This document shows positions 26,674-35,754 of a DNA stretch of 64,000 bases, one piece after another (the first letter of the stretch is position 1; the number at the start of each line of letters is the position of its first letter). Location: contig JAAEPZ010000012.1 in NCBI GenBank assembly GCA_024231955.1, positions 62,001-126,000 on the forward strand. The letters are read 5' to 3'. The DNA comes from a bacterium. GTDB lineage: Bacteria > Krumholzibacteriota > Krumholzibacteriia > JACNKJ01. Position numbers and translations under genes: made by a program. The notes below the pieces were generated by a model. That model worked only from the letters and a program-made list of their open reading frames with translations, had not been told where the DNA came from and made no database searches.

Positions 26674-27705
26674 CTAACAAATTCTCGGCAACTCCTCGCC
26701 GTAGGGGCGGGTGACCATACGCCTGCCGCCACCGCGGGTAATCAACTCGACGAGCGGCGGAGTCGCCGTGGTAAATCGTCCGATGAGCGCGCCCATGCCG
26801 CCAAGAGGGTGAGCCTTACAGGCGGACAACACCGCATCCGCAGCGTCTTTGCCAATCACCGCCACAACCTTGCCCTCGTTGGCCACGCTCAACGGATCGA
26901 GTCCCAGTAATTCAGCCGTGTGCAACGCCACTCGGGAGATGGGCACATTGGCCTCCTCGATCTCGACGCTGAAACCGGTGTCGGCCGCCAGATCGCAGAG
27001 CACACCGGACAGGCCGCCGCGGGTCGGATCGCGCAGGAACTTGACCTCGCGTCCGCCGGCGGCCAGCAACGTATCGATCAGGCTCCCCAGCGGCGCCGCG
27101 TCGCTCAGAAGGTCCGTGTCGAACTCCAGGTGCTCCCGCACCGACATCACGGCCAGGCCGTGATCGGCCACGTTGCCGTTGATTAGCAGCAGGTCCCCCT
27201 CCTCGATCCGGGAGGCGTCAAGTTCGACATCATCGCGCATCACGCCGATGCCCGCCGTGTTGATCATGAGGCCGTCACCCTTGCCCCGCTCTATCACCTT
27301 GGTATCTCCAGTGGCGATGACCACACCGGCCTCACGGGCCGTGGCGGCTATGGAATCGACCATCCGGTCCAGGGTCGCAAGCGGCAGCCCCTCCTCGATG
27401 ATCATCCCGAGGCTGAGCGCCAGCGGCTTCGCCCCCATCACAACGAGATCGTTGACGGTGCCGCACACCGCCAGATGACCGATATCCCCGCCGGGGAACT
27501 CCAGCGGCTGCACGACGAACGAATCCGTAGTCATGCACAACCGGCCATCCACCTGCGGCAGCACGGCGCTGTCGTTCAGCGGATTGAGCAGGTCGTTGGC
27601 CAGCTTGGGGATGATCCGCTCCTTGAGGAGCTTCTGGGTCATCTCGCCGCCGCCGCCATGGGCCATGGTGATGCAGGGCTCCTCTTTGCGCTTACGCTCG
27701 CTCAT
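26674..27705 (-). CDS. hypE: Carbamoyl dehydratase HypE
   Basis: 343 residues from ATG at 27705 with AGGGGGAG upstream. It belongs to the AIR-synthase-like ATP-binding family: AHGGGGEMTQ, DSAVL, TTDSFVVQP, GTVNDL, TGDTKVIERG, DPTRGGLS. The protein ends in PRIC, the C-terminal Cys that accepts a carbamoyl group from HypF and is dehydrated to a thiocyanate, the source of cyanide ligands. It is translated within the hypF-C-D-E-A-B operon. Confidence 0.97.
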   Translation of the reverse strand: MSERKRKEEPCITMAHGGGGEMTQKLLKERIIPKLANDLLNPLNDSAVLPQVDGRLCMTTDSFVVQPLEFPGGDIGHLAVCGTVNDLVVMGAKPLALSLGMIIEEGLPLATLDRMVDSIAATAREAGVVIATGDTKVIERGKGDGLMINTAGIGVMRDDVELDASRIEEGDLLLINGNVADHGLAVMSVREHLEFDTDLLSDAAPLGSLIDTLLAAGGREVKFLRDPTRGGLSGVLCDLAADTGFSVEIEEANVPISRVALHTAELLGLDPLSVANEGKVVAVIGKDAADAVLSACKAHPLGGMGALIGRFTTATPPLVELITRGGGRRMVTRPYGEELPRIC

Positions 27706-27716
27706 ACTTGCTCCCC

Positions 27717-28814
27717 CTATTCGACTGTGCGCGCGGTATTGCGGTTGTACCTGAACCAGGCGGCGCAGGTCCCCTCGCTGCTGACCATGCAGGGACCCAC
27801 CGGTTTGATCGGCGTACAGCCGGTACCGAAGAGTTTGCACTCCGCCGGCGTCGCCTGGCCCTGAATCACCTCGCCGCAGATGCATCCGGCCGGACACACA
27901 TCGGGCCCCATCTCCAGATCGAAATGACTCAACGCATCGAAACGTCCGTACTCCTCGCGCAACTCCAGTCCGCTGGCGGGGATCATGCCGATGGCGCGCC
28001 AAACGGCGTCACAGGGCTGGAACACCTTGTCGACGATGGCCTGCGCATGCAGGTTGCCCGGTTCGGTGACCGTCAGGCTGTAGACGTTCTCGACCCGATT
28101 CTCCCCCGCCGCCACCTGACGCACGATGTGCAGCAGCGCCAGCAACATGTTGTGCAGCTCGAAGCCGGCGACGACGCAGGGTTTGCCGTATTGATCGGCA
28201 ATGGGCTTGTAGGCGTCCGAACCGATGACGATGCTCACATGCCCCGGACAGAGGAAGCCGTTGATCGGCATTTCCCCCCCACCGAGCAGAGCGTGCATCG
28301 CCGGGATCACCAGCTTGTTCTGCGCCAGGATCAGGAGATTGTCGATCCCCCTGTTCTCCGCTTCGAGCACGCTCAGAGCGGTGCCCGGCGTGGTGGTCTC
28401 GAAGCCGACGGAGAGGAAGATCACCCGCTTGGTCGGATTCTCCTCGGCGAGTTTGACCGCATCGCGGGCGGAATAGACGACCGCAATCTCCGCACCCTCG
28501 CCGCGCATCGTTTCCAGACTGCCCCGCGCACCCGGCACCCGCACCATGTCGCCATAGGTGGCGATGATCACGTCGGGTTCGGCGGCCAGATCGCAGGCAA
28601 GGTCGATATAGCCCTGCGACGTCACGCAGACGGGGCAGCCGGGACCGCTGACCAGCCGCAGCGACGACGGCAGCAGACTCTTTGCTCCGGTGCGGAACAG
28701 GCTCACAGTATGTGTGCCGCAGATCTCCATGATCGCCACCGGCTTGCCGGCTGCTTCGAGATCGGCGCACAGGTCGTTCAACTCGGCGACAACCGCCTGA
28801 ACATCACTGGTCAT
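27717..28814 (-). CDS. hypD: Hydrogenase Fe(CN)2CO assembly protein HypD
   Basis: About 365 residues, with ATG at 28814 or 28820; the former is better spaced from AAGGG. Conserved motifs are EICGTHT, GPGCPVC, and a C-terminal [4Fe-4S] set (CPAGCICGEVIQG, GCTPIKPVGPC). With HypC it holds the Fe(CN)2CO unit for transfer to HoxH. The start overlaps the hypC stop. Confidence 0.96.
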   Translation of the reverse strand: MTSDVQAVVAELNDLCADLEAAGKPVAIMEICGTHTVSLFRTGAKSLLPSSLRLVSGPGCPVCVTSQGYIDLACDLAAEPDVIIATYGDMVRVPGARGSLETMRGEGAEIAVVYSARDAVKLAEENPTKRVIFLSVGFETTTPGTALSVLEAENRGIDNLLILAQNKLVIPAMHALLGGGEMPINGFLCPGHVSIVIGSDAYKPIADQYGKPCVVAGFELHNMLLALLHIVRQVAAGENRVENVYSLTVTEPGNLHAQAIVDKVFQPCDAVWRAIGMIPASGLELREEYGRFDALSHFDLEMGPDVCPAGCICGEVIQGQATPAECKLFGTGCTPIKPVGPCMVSSEGTCAAWFRYNRNTARTVE

Positions 28815-29094
28815 CTTCATCACCCTTCGGGGTCGGCTCGTTGCCGACCAGTTCGACATCGTCGCCCAGAGCGGCCTTGAGCATGTCCCAGTTCTCTTTC
28901 GCCTCTTTCTCGTCGAGCACGCTCATGGCGAAACCGGCATGAACCAGCACCCAGTCGTCGACCTCCGCCTCGGGGACCATGGCCAGGGAGGCCTCGAGGC
29001 GGCTGCCCTGAAAGTCGACCATCGCTGTGCGACCGATGACAGGTTCGCCCGAGTCAACTATCTCGAGAATCTTGCCGGGAACGGCGAGGCACAT
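28804..29094 (-). CDS. hypC: Hydrogenase assembly chaperone HypC
   Basis: 96 residues from ATG at 29094 (AAGGGAGACATT before it). Begins MCLAVPGKI, with the essential Cys2 and the OB-fold typical of HypC/HybG, and has a somewhat long charged C-terminal tail. It binds HypD and then the HoxH precursor. It overlaps hypD by 11 bases. Confidence 0.96.
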   Translation of the reverse strand: MCLAVPGKILEIVDSGEPVIGRTAMVDFQGSRLEASLAMVPEAEVDDWVLVHAGFAMSVLDEKEAKENWDMLKAALGDDVELVGNEPTPKGDEDDQ

Positions 29095-29131
29095 AATGTC
29101 TCCCTTGTCGCTTGGGTATTCGATTGCCCGC

Positions 29132-31465
29132 TTAATCGTGCGTGGTGCTCGCGAGGCGAGCCGAGGCGACCAGCGCCTGCCCCAGGGCCAGACCGCCGTC
29201 TCCGGGCGGGACACGGTGATGAATATACACAGCCAGCCCCCGCTCCCGCAACAGCCCCCAGAGCCTTGTCAACAGATGGCGATTGGCGAATGAGCCGCCC
29301 GAGAACAGTACCCGATCCAGTCCGGTGGTCGACGCGGCCAGAGTGACCGCTTCGGCCAGCATCAGGGCCAGAGTTTCGTGGAAAGCCAGAGCAATCTCAC
29401 CTGCCGCCTGACCGGCGCGTCGGCGCTCGAGCAGATCGAGAACCAGGGGACGCCAGTCCAGCTCGAGACCCTCCTCATTGGCGGTGACCGCCCAGGCGAG
29501 GGGCTCGGCGCCGGTCTCGAGACTACCCATCGCCAGGGCCTCCAGAGCCATCGGCGCCTCGGCCTCGCAACGGTTGACGTCGCAGGCGCCGGTCAGGAAC
29601 GCGACGGCATCGAAAAGGCGACCCAGGCTGGAGGTCGGCACACCTGCCCCCGACTCGAATCGCCCTGCGGCGAATGTCAGGGCCACCGGATCGACCCGCC
29701 CGATAAAGGGTTCAGCCTGGTGCCAGTCGACACCCAGGACATCCCGGCAGAGGCCGGCAGCCGGTCGCCACGTTTCGCGAGCGGCGGCGTCGCCGCCGAG
29801 AAGCGGGAAGTAGCGGAGATGTCCGAGTCGTCGGAAATCGGACGCCGTGCAGGCCAGCAACTCGCAGCCCCACACCGCGCCATCGGTGCCGAAACCGGTG
29901 CCGTCACAGGAGAGGCCGAGGACCTCGCCCTCGAGTCCATTGTCGGCCAGGCAACTGACGATGTGAGCGTGGTGGTGCTGCACCTCGGTGAGGGGCAACC
30001 CCAGCTCCCGGGCAAAGCGGGTGGAGGCGTAATCGGGGTGGAGGTCGCAGGCCACCAGCGCGGGTCGACTGTCGAACAGATCCCGGAAGCGCTCCACCGT
30101 GGCGATGAAGTTGCGGTAGGCGGCGGGATTGTCCAGGTCGCCAAGATGTTCGCTCAGCACCGCGTCGTGCCCGGAGAGCAGACAGACGGTGGACTTGAGC
30201 TCCCCCCCTACGGCCAGGATGGACGCGGGGGCGGCGGACTCCAGCTGCAGCGGCGCGGGGGCAAATCCCCGGGCGCGTCGCAGGGGTTGGATACGTGAGG
30301 CCGAGCTGTCCCCGGGCAGTTCGACGCCCATCACCACGGAATCATCAACCCGACGTTCGATGTCGCGATCATGGAGCAGGAAGCGGTCGGCGATCCCGCC
30401 CAGACGCTCGAGAGCTTCGGCGTTGTCGCGACAGAGGGGTTCGGAACTGGGATTGCCGGAGGTCATGACCAGAGGACCGGGCCGTTCGGCCAGCAGCAGT
30501 TCGTGGAGCGGCGTATAGGGGAGCAAGACCCCCAGCGTGCCGGTGCCGGGGGCGACCTCGTCGGCGATAGTACTGTCCGGCCGCTTGGGCGCGAGGACGA
30601 TGGGGTGGGCCAGGCTGGTGAGGGCGCTGCGGGTGAGATCATCAAGGTGGACGATTCGATCGGCGTCCTCCAGCGACGCAACCATGACCGCCAACGGTTT
30701 GACTTCGCGGTTCTTGCGACGACGCATCTCGGATACGGCCTCGCCCAGATCGGCGCGACAGGCCAGATGGAAGCCGCCGAGCCCCTTTACTGCGAGTATC
30801 TTGCCGTCGCGCAGATGGCTGGCGGCCATGGCAATCGCGTCACCGGGCAGCTCGCTACCGGTCGGATCGGTGAGCCAGGCGCGGGGACCGCAAACGGGAC
30901 AGGCGTTGGGCTGGGCGTGGAAGCGGCGGTCGCGCGGATTGTCGTATTCGGCCCGGCAGTCGGGGCACATGGTGAAGGCCGCCATAGTGGTGGCGATGCG
31001 GTCATAGGGAACTCCCTGGATGATCGAGTAGCGCGGACCGCAATTGGTGCAGTTGATGAAGGGGTAGCGGTAGCGGCGGTCGTCGGGGTCGAACATCTCG
31101 CGGAGGCAATCGGCGCAGACGGTGGTGTCGGCCGTGATCTCCGCTTTTTGCTCCCCCCCCGTAGTGCTGGTGTGGATCGTGAACTCGCGCTCATCCTCAG
31201 GCGGCAGATCGGTCGCCTGCAGGGAGACGATCTCGACCAGGGGGGGACGTTCGGAGGCGATGCGCTTCTCGAATATCTCGATCTCGTCAGCTGGGCCCTC
31301 GACCTCGATGAACGCACCCGTGGGGCTGTTGCCTACGTGTCCGGCCAGGTTCTGATCGGTAGCCAGGCGGAAGATATAGGGGCGGAAACCCACGCCCTGC
31401 ACGCGGCCTGCAGCCTCGAAACGGCGGCGGATTATCCGTCCGGAATTGGATGGCTGTGACGACAA
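29132..31465 (-). CDS. hypF: Carbamoyltransferase HypF
   Basis: 777 residues in the usual order: acylphosphatase domain (VQGVGFRP at 22-29), two zinc-finger pairs (CADC/CTNC and CPDC/CPVC, ~110-190), YrdC-like domain (KGLGGFHLACRA and following), then the Kae1-like domain with VQHHHAH-type motif (EVQHHHAHIVSC), SCDGTGFGTDG and a C-terminal SGGSFANRHLL. It makes carbamoyl-adenylate from carbamoyl phosphate and carbamoylates HypE. It is the first gene of the hyp operon. Confidence 0.97.
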   Translation of the reverse strand: MSSQPSNSGRIIRRRFEAAGRVQGVGFRPYIFRLATDQNLAGHVGNSPTGAFIEVEGPADEIEIFEKRIASERPPLVEIVSLQATDLPPEDEREFTIHTSTTGGEQKAEITADTTVCADCLREMFDPDDRRYRYPFINCTNCGPRYSIIQGVPYDRIATTMAAFTMCPDCRAEYDNPRDRRFHAQPNACPVCGPRAWLTDPTGSELPGDAIAMAASHLRDGKILAVKGLGGFHLACRADLGEAVSEMRRRKNREVKPLAVMVASLEDADRIVHLDDLTRSALTSLAHPIVLAPKRPDSTIADEVAPGTGTLGVLLPYTPLHELLLAERPGPLVMTSGNPSSEPLCRDNAEALERLGGIADRFLLHDRDIERRVDDSVVMGVELPGDSSASRIQPLRRARGFAPAPLQLESAAPASILAVGGELKSTVCLLSGHDAVLSEHLGDLDNPAAYRNFIATVERFRDLFDSRPALVACDLHPDYASTRFARELGLPLTEVQHHHAHIVSCLADNGLEGEVLGLSCDGTGFGTDGAVWGCELLACTASDFRRLGHLRYFPLLGGDAAARETWRPAAGLCRDVLGVDWHQAEPFIGRVDPVALTFAAGRFESGAGVPTSSLGRLFDAVAFLTGACDVNRCEAEAPMALEALAMGSLETGAEPLAWAVTANEEGLELDWRPLVLDLLERRRAGQAAGEIALAFHETLALMLAEAVTLAASTTGLDRVLFSGGSFANRHLLTRLWGLLRERGLAVYIHHRVPPGDGGLALGQALVASARLASTTHD

Positions 31466-31501
31466 GTGTACTCCCCCATAGGCTGGACCATTATTGAGGG
31501 G

Positions 31502-31532
31502 ATAGTAAAAGCCTCCGGGTGGGCGGCGTCAA
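31502..31532 (-). promoter_or_regulatory. Possible promoter of the hyp operon
   Basis: On the minus strand TTGACG (31532-31527), a 19-base spacer and TACTAT (31507-31502) lie about 40 bases before hypF. Spacing is long and the -10 imperfect. Confidence 0.35.
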
Positions 31533-31599
31533 CAGGGAAGGTGGCCCTGGATTAATCGGCCGGGATTGACCACGGCCACAAATGCCGGAAAGGCTGATT

Positions 31600-34500
31600 T
31601 CAGATGGGTTGTTCAGCGGCGGGAGGTTCATCTGCGGACGCCAACGCCCCCTTGTTCCCGGGTCGCGAGCCGTCATCTCCGTTCACGGGGAGCCACTCCT
31701 CCAATGTTTCCCTCAATTCCTGCCGGGAGATCGGTTTGGCGATATAGGCGTTCATGCCCGCCGCCAGACATTTCTCCCGGTCGCCCCGAATGGCGTTGGC
31801 GGTCAGAGCAATGATGGGCACGTTGTGATCCTTGACCGATGATTGCGGATCCCGGATCCGACGACTGGCCTCGTATCCATCCATGACCGGCATCATGCAA
31901 TCCATAAGCACCAGATCGTAGGGCAGGGATGCCAATGCGTTCAGCGCCTCCCGACCATCGGCCACAGCATCGGCCTGCAGACCCAGTTTCTTGAGAATAC
32001 CCAGGGCAACTCTCTGATTTATCTTGTTGTCTTCGACCAACAGGATACGCGACTTGCGCTCATCGAACCGAAGTTCAGCCGGAGAAACAGTGGCGTCTGT
32101 TTTCCGGAGTTGCGCGGGCTCTGCGGCACAGCTCCGATCAGCCAACGCCCGAGAGAGGATATTCATCAATTCCCGAGGTCGCACCGGTTTCGTCACATAA
32201 CCCGCGAAGCCGCTGTCCGCCAACCGGTCCGTATCAGCCCTCACCCCCGGAGAGGCCTGCATCACAACTTGAATCCCGTCATGCCCCGGTTCCGTCCGTA
32301 TCCGACAGCCGAGTTCCACCCCATCCGCATCGGCTACCTGCATTGCCAGTATGGCGATGCGGAAAGGATCTTTTTCGGCCAGCGCCTTGTGAAGAGACTC
32401 AAGCGCCTCGCCCCTGTCCCTGGCCTGCGTCGCTCGCACACCCCAGTCGCCGAGACGCGCGGCCAACATCTCCCGATTGGTCGCATTGTCGTCCACAATC
32501 AATACATGCACATCCTGCAGAATTGCCGGCTGCGGCGACGAGGGTTGAGTAGCCTCAGGCTGTTTACGCAGGACTGTGGTGAACCAGAATTCCGACCCAC
32601 CGCCGACTTCGCTGGTCACACCTATCTCGCCGCCCATCAGTTCGGACAGCTGCTTCGCGATGGCCAGCCCCAACCCGGTCCCCCCGAACCTCCGTGTGGT
32701 CGAAGTGTCTACCTGGGAGAACAGGTCGAACAGCAGGTCGATCTTGTCCGCCGGGATACCGATTCCGGTGTCCCGCACAGTGAACTTCAACCGTATATCA
32801 TTCGCGGTCTCCGACTCCATAGCGACCAGCACAACCACTTCCCCCGTGGAGGTGAACTTGATGGCATTATCCGCCAGATTCATGAGGATCTGTTGCAGGC
32901 GCACCGGATCTCCCTGAACCCGCGTCGGGATCGAAGGGTCGGCTGCGCAGATCAACTCGATGCCCTTGTCATAAGCCCGCAGCGCCATCATGGCGGCGAT
33001 ATCGTCCAGGAAGCTCTCCAGATCGAAATCCAGGATCTCGAGATCCAGTTTGCCCGCCTCGACCTTGGAGAAGTCCAGGATATCGTTGATGATGGCGAGC
33101 AGCGATTTACCGCAGGTTTGCACGGTCTCGGCGTATTGGCGCTGATCATCATTCAACTCCGTATCCAGCAGAAGGCCGGTCATACCGATGACGCCGTTCA
33201 TGGGCGTACGGATCTCATGGCTCATTGTCGCCAGGAATTCCCCCTTCACTTCATTCACCCTCTCAGCCTCCTCCGCCTTGGCTTCCGCCTCGGCGGTCTG
33301 CACCCTCATCTGCTCCATCCTCACTTGCTCCGTCACATCATCCGCGCGAATCACCGCCCCCGCGCCCCCGTCCGCGTACAGCGGATACACTATGATCTCC
33401 TCATAGCGGACACTATCTCCCGATTCTCGTCTGATCCTGGATCCACGCTGCTCGGTGCCGGTCTCAATCGCATCATGTACGCGACTCATCTGCGGCGCAA
33501 GGAAGGGGATGACATCCGCGAGAGGTCGACCTATCGCCTCCTCTGCAAACTTCCCGGTGATGTTTGCAGCTTCGGAATTCCACTGGGTGACGATCCCATT
33601 GCTGTCAACACCCACCAGCAACGAGGGCATGGAGTCGATGATGTTTGAAATGTAGCTCCGCGCTTTCCTCAGCTCTTGTTGCTCACTCTGCAGTCTGACG
33701 ATCATCTTGCGCATGCAATGATCCAGGGTGCGTGTTTCGCGAGTGCCCTGAACCAGCAACCATTCTCCCTGGAAACCCTCCGACTCGATCCTCTTGGCAG
33801 TATTGGCCAATGTGGAGAGGGGTTTGGAGATACCCCTGGCGAGGAGCCAGGCGATGAACATCGCCACTATGAGTATGATCGCCATACTGATTATGACCTT
33901 GGTGCGCAGCGCGATCGCAGATGCCAGCAGATCATCGCTGTACACCGACAATCCGATGTACCAGTCGAGCGGTTCATAGTAGCGGATGAATCCGATTTTC
34001 TCGAATTTCGCCTGTTGAGCATAGCCCGGTTTCGTCCATAGATATCGAAACAGCTTATCGGGTGTTTTCGAGGCCTCTATCATTTCGGGAAACAGAGGAT
34101 TGCCGGTAGCGGGATTCAACAACTTCGCCACGTTGCCCACCAGATTGGGATGGACCAGAATGTTGAAGTCCTTGTCGAAGGCAAAAGCGTAGCCGGATTC
34201 GGCAACCCGGATTTCAGAGATGCTCTGGAATACTATCTCCCTGACCTCTTCCAGATGGTCTCGGCATGCAGCATCAATGTCATCGACATAAAGACCGGTT
34301 CCTATCAACCAGCCCCAGGGCTCAAACGATTTGACATAGGACAGCTTGGGCTGAATCTCCGTGAGTCCACCTTTAGCCGGCTTGGGCCACTTGTAGGGGA
34401 GGAACACCTCTCCGTCATTCGCCTCGGCTCTGATGACGAATTCCGCGAGTAGATTCGCCCCACCCGCAAGCGCGCTGTAGAACAGGGGATTATCTCCGGG

Positions 34501-34944
34501 TTTGCCCTCGAGCCCGGGCACTGTGGGATGCATGAGCATGGAGGGGATGGGCAGAGCAGTATCCTGAATCCACAAATAACCCGAGCCATCGTGGTAGCGC
34601 ATCCTGCGCACCGCCTCCATGGCGGTGCGCTTGGCCTGCTCTTCAGTTATCTCGCCGGCGACAAATTGCGCGTACGAATCATCAATGGCAGCAGTGGCAA
34701 TCTCCATGATGAATTTGAGATTCTGTTTTCGTTCCTGCTCCAACTGAGCAAGCTGGAAGCGATTGTTGGTATATTCATTCTCGATCACCAGTACAGTCTG
34801 ATCGAGGATATTGGATGCATGCTTGAGTTCGGAATTCCTGGTGCTGGCTGCAATATCCCGCTGGATCAAATAGGAGACGGAAGCGCCCGCCGCGATGATA
34901 ATCAGCCCGAAGGCCAGCATTATTCTGCTTTTCAGAGTGTGCAT
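31600..34944 (-). CDS. Cache/HAMP/PAS hybrid sensor histidine kinase with two receivers
   Basis: 1114 residues. A membrane anchor (~8-28), a periplasmic double Cache region with repeated GYLWIQD / GYAFAFD and GLYVDDID / GLSVYSDD motifs (~70-340), a second membrane segment (~350-370), HAMP, PAS (~440-550), HisKA (MSHEIRTPMNGVIG), HATPase (NLADNAIKFT, DTGIGIP, GTGLGLAI) and two receivers. REC2 is complete (VLMDCMMPVMDG), but REC1 reads AILAMQVADADG, with Ala replacing the phospho-Asp. It probably senses a small organic molecule outside the membrane. It is upstream of hypF on the same strand, 134 bases apart. Confidence 0.9.
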   Translation of the reverse strand: MHTLKSRIMLAFGLIIIAAGASVSYLIQRDIAASTRNSELKHASNILDQTVLVIENEYTNNRFQLAQLEQERKQNLKFIMEIATAAIDDSYAQFVAGEITEEQAKRTAMEAVRRMRYHDGSGYLWIQDTALPIPSMLMHPTVPGLEGKPGDNPLFYSALAGGANLLAEFVIRAEANDGEVFLPYKWPKPAKGGLTEIQPKLSYVKSFEPWGWLIGTGLYVDDIDAACRDHLEEVREIVFQSISEIRVAESGYAFAFDKDFNILVHPNLVGNVAKLLNPATGNPLFPEMIEASKTPDKLFRYLWTKPGYAQQAKFEKIGFIRYYEPLDWYIGLSVYSDDLLASAIALRTKVIISMAIILIVAMFIAWLLARGISKPLSTLANTAKRIESEGFQGEWLLVQGTRETRTLDHCMRKMIVRLQSEQQELRKARSYISNIIDSMPSLLVGVDSNGIVTQWNSEAANITGKFAEEAIGRPLADVIPFLAPQMSRVHDAIETGTEQRGSRIRRESGDSVRYEEIIVYPLYADGGAGAVIRADDVTEQVRMEQMRVQTAEAEAKAEEAERVNEVKGEFLATMSHEIRTPMNGVIGMTGLLLDTELNDDQRQYAETVQTCGKSLLAIINDILDFSKVEAGKLDLEILDFDLESFLDDIAAMMALRAYDKGIELICAADPSIPTRVQGDPVRLQQILMNLADNAIKFTSTGEVVVLVAMESETANDIRLKFTVRDTGIGIPADKIDLLFDLFSQVDTSTTRRFGGTGLGLAIAKQLSELMGGEIGVTSEVGGGSEFWFTTVLRKQPEATQPSSPQPAILQDVHVLIVDDNATNREMLAARLGDWGVRATQARDRGEALESLHKALAEKDPFRIAILAMQVADADGVELGCRIRTEPGHDGIQVVMQASPGVRADTDRLADSGFAGYVTKPVRPRELMNILSRALADRSCAAEPAQLRKTDATVSPAELRFDERKSRILLVEDNKINQRVALGILKKLGLQADAVADGREALNALASLPYDLVLMDCMMPVMDGYEASRRIRDPQSSVKDHNVPIIALTANAIRGDREKCLAAGMNAYIAKPISRQELRETLEEWLPVNGDDGSRPGNKGALASADEPPAAEQPI

Positions 34945-35627
34945 GAACTACCTCTGCCGTCCATAATCAGGTCGTACTCCGTATCGCTCCCCACCGAATC
35001 CAAATGCGGTCCGACTTGCCGTCTGCTTCAGCAAGCTGGAATCGCCCAACATCCCTGACGATGAGCGTTGCCGCCTCCATATAGTAAGGATGCATTGCCA
35101 TAGCCCCGGCATGCGGATACGCTTGTACCTGCTGTCATATCGGATGTCCACACACATTTCTTTAAGATTATGTAACAAGGAAAGGTCGATCCGGTGCGAA
35201 CTCTGCCCCCGAGGTCCCCATGAGGACGCAGGGCTACTGTCGAAGGCGGCTATTGAAATGGCGACTATCTGTTGACCTTCAAGGTCGGCGACGTGCGATT
35301 TTGAGGCCGAAATTCCCCACAATGGAGAGATTGTGGCGACTGTCGGATTGCGGTCGATGGACACAAAGCGCGCTGGACGGATGCCACGATGATGGTTGCA
35401 ACGACTCCGGGACACACCCGGGATCATCCGGATTGTTCGTTGTACCGGTTGCCATTTTGACGATTGAGCCCTGACAGGCCAGTTCGGTTTCCCGCCGGAT
35501 ATCGTGCTGTTATCATGACTTTCGTGCTGCCGGTGACCTGGGGCGAGATGGCACAACGACATGTAAACTGAATGCACTCGGAGTCTTGACAGGACCCACG
35601 CCCCAATGTACATTGGCCAACCACTGA
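34945..35627. other. Non-coding stretch before tRNA-fMet
   Basis: No gene is supported. The minus-strand open frame across 34948-35664 has atypical composition and overlaps the tRNA, so I treat it as chance. The right end carries the tRNA promoter; the kinase promoter should be on the left. Confidence 0.5.
35586..35614 (+). promoter_or_regulatory. tRNA-fMet promoter
   Basis: TTGACA (35586-35591), a 17-base spacer and TACATT (35609-35614), ending 13 bases before the mature tRNA. Confidence 0.65.
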
Positions 35628-35704
<77 letters not shown>

Positions 35705-35712
35705 GACAGAAG

Positions 35713-35745
35713 CCCTCTTTGCAACGACTTGCAGAGAGGGTATTT
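35713..35745 (+). terminator. Terminator after tRNA-fMet supplied by the element
   Basis: CCCTCTTTGCA pairs with TGCAGAGAGGG around ACGACT, followed by TATTTTG. It replaces the original tRNA terminator, which was displaced to 41595-41632. Confidence 0.7.
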
Positions 35746-35754
35746 TGTTGAGCA

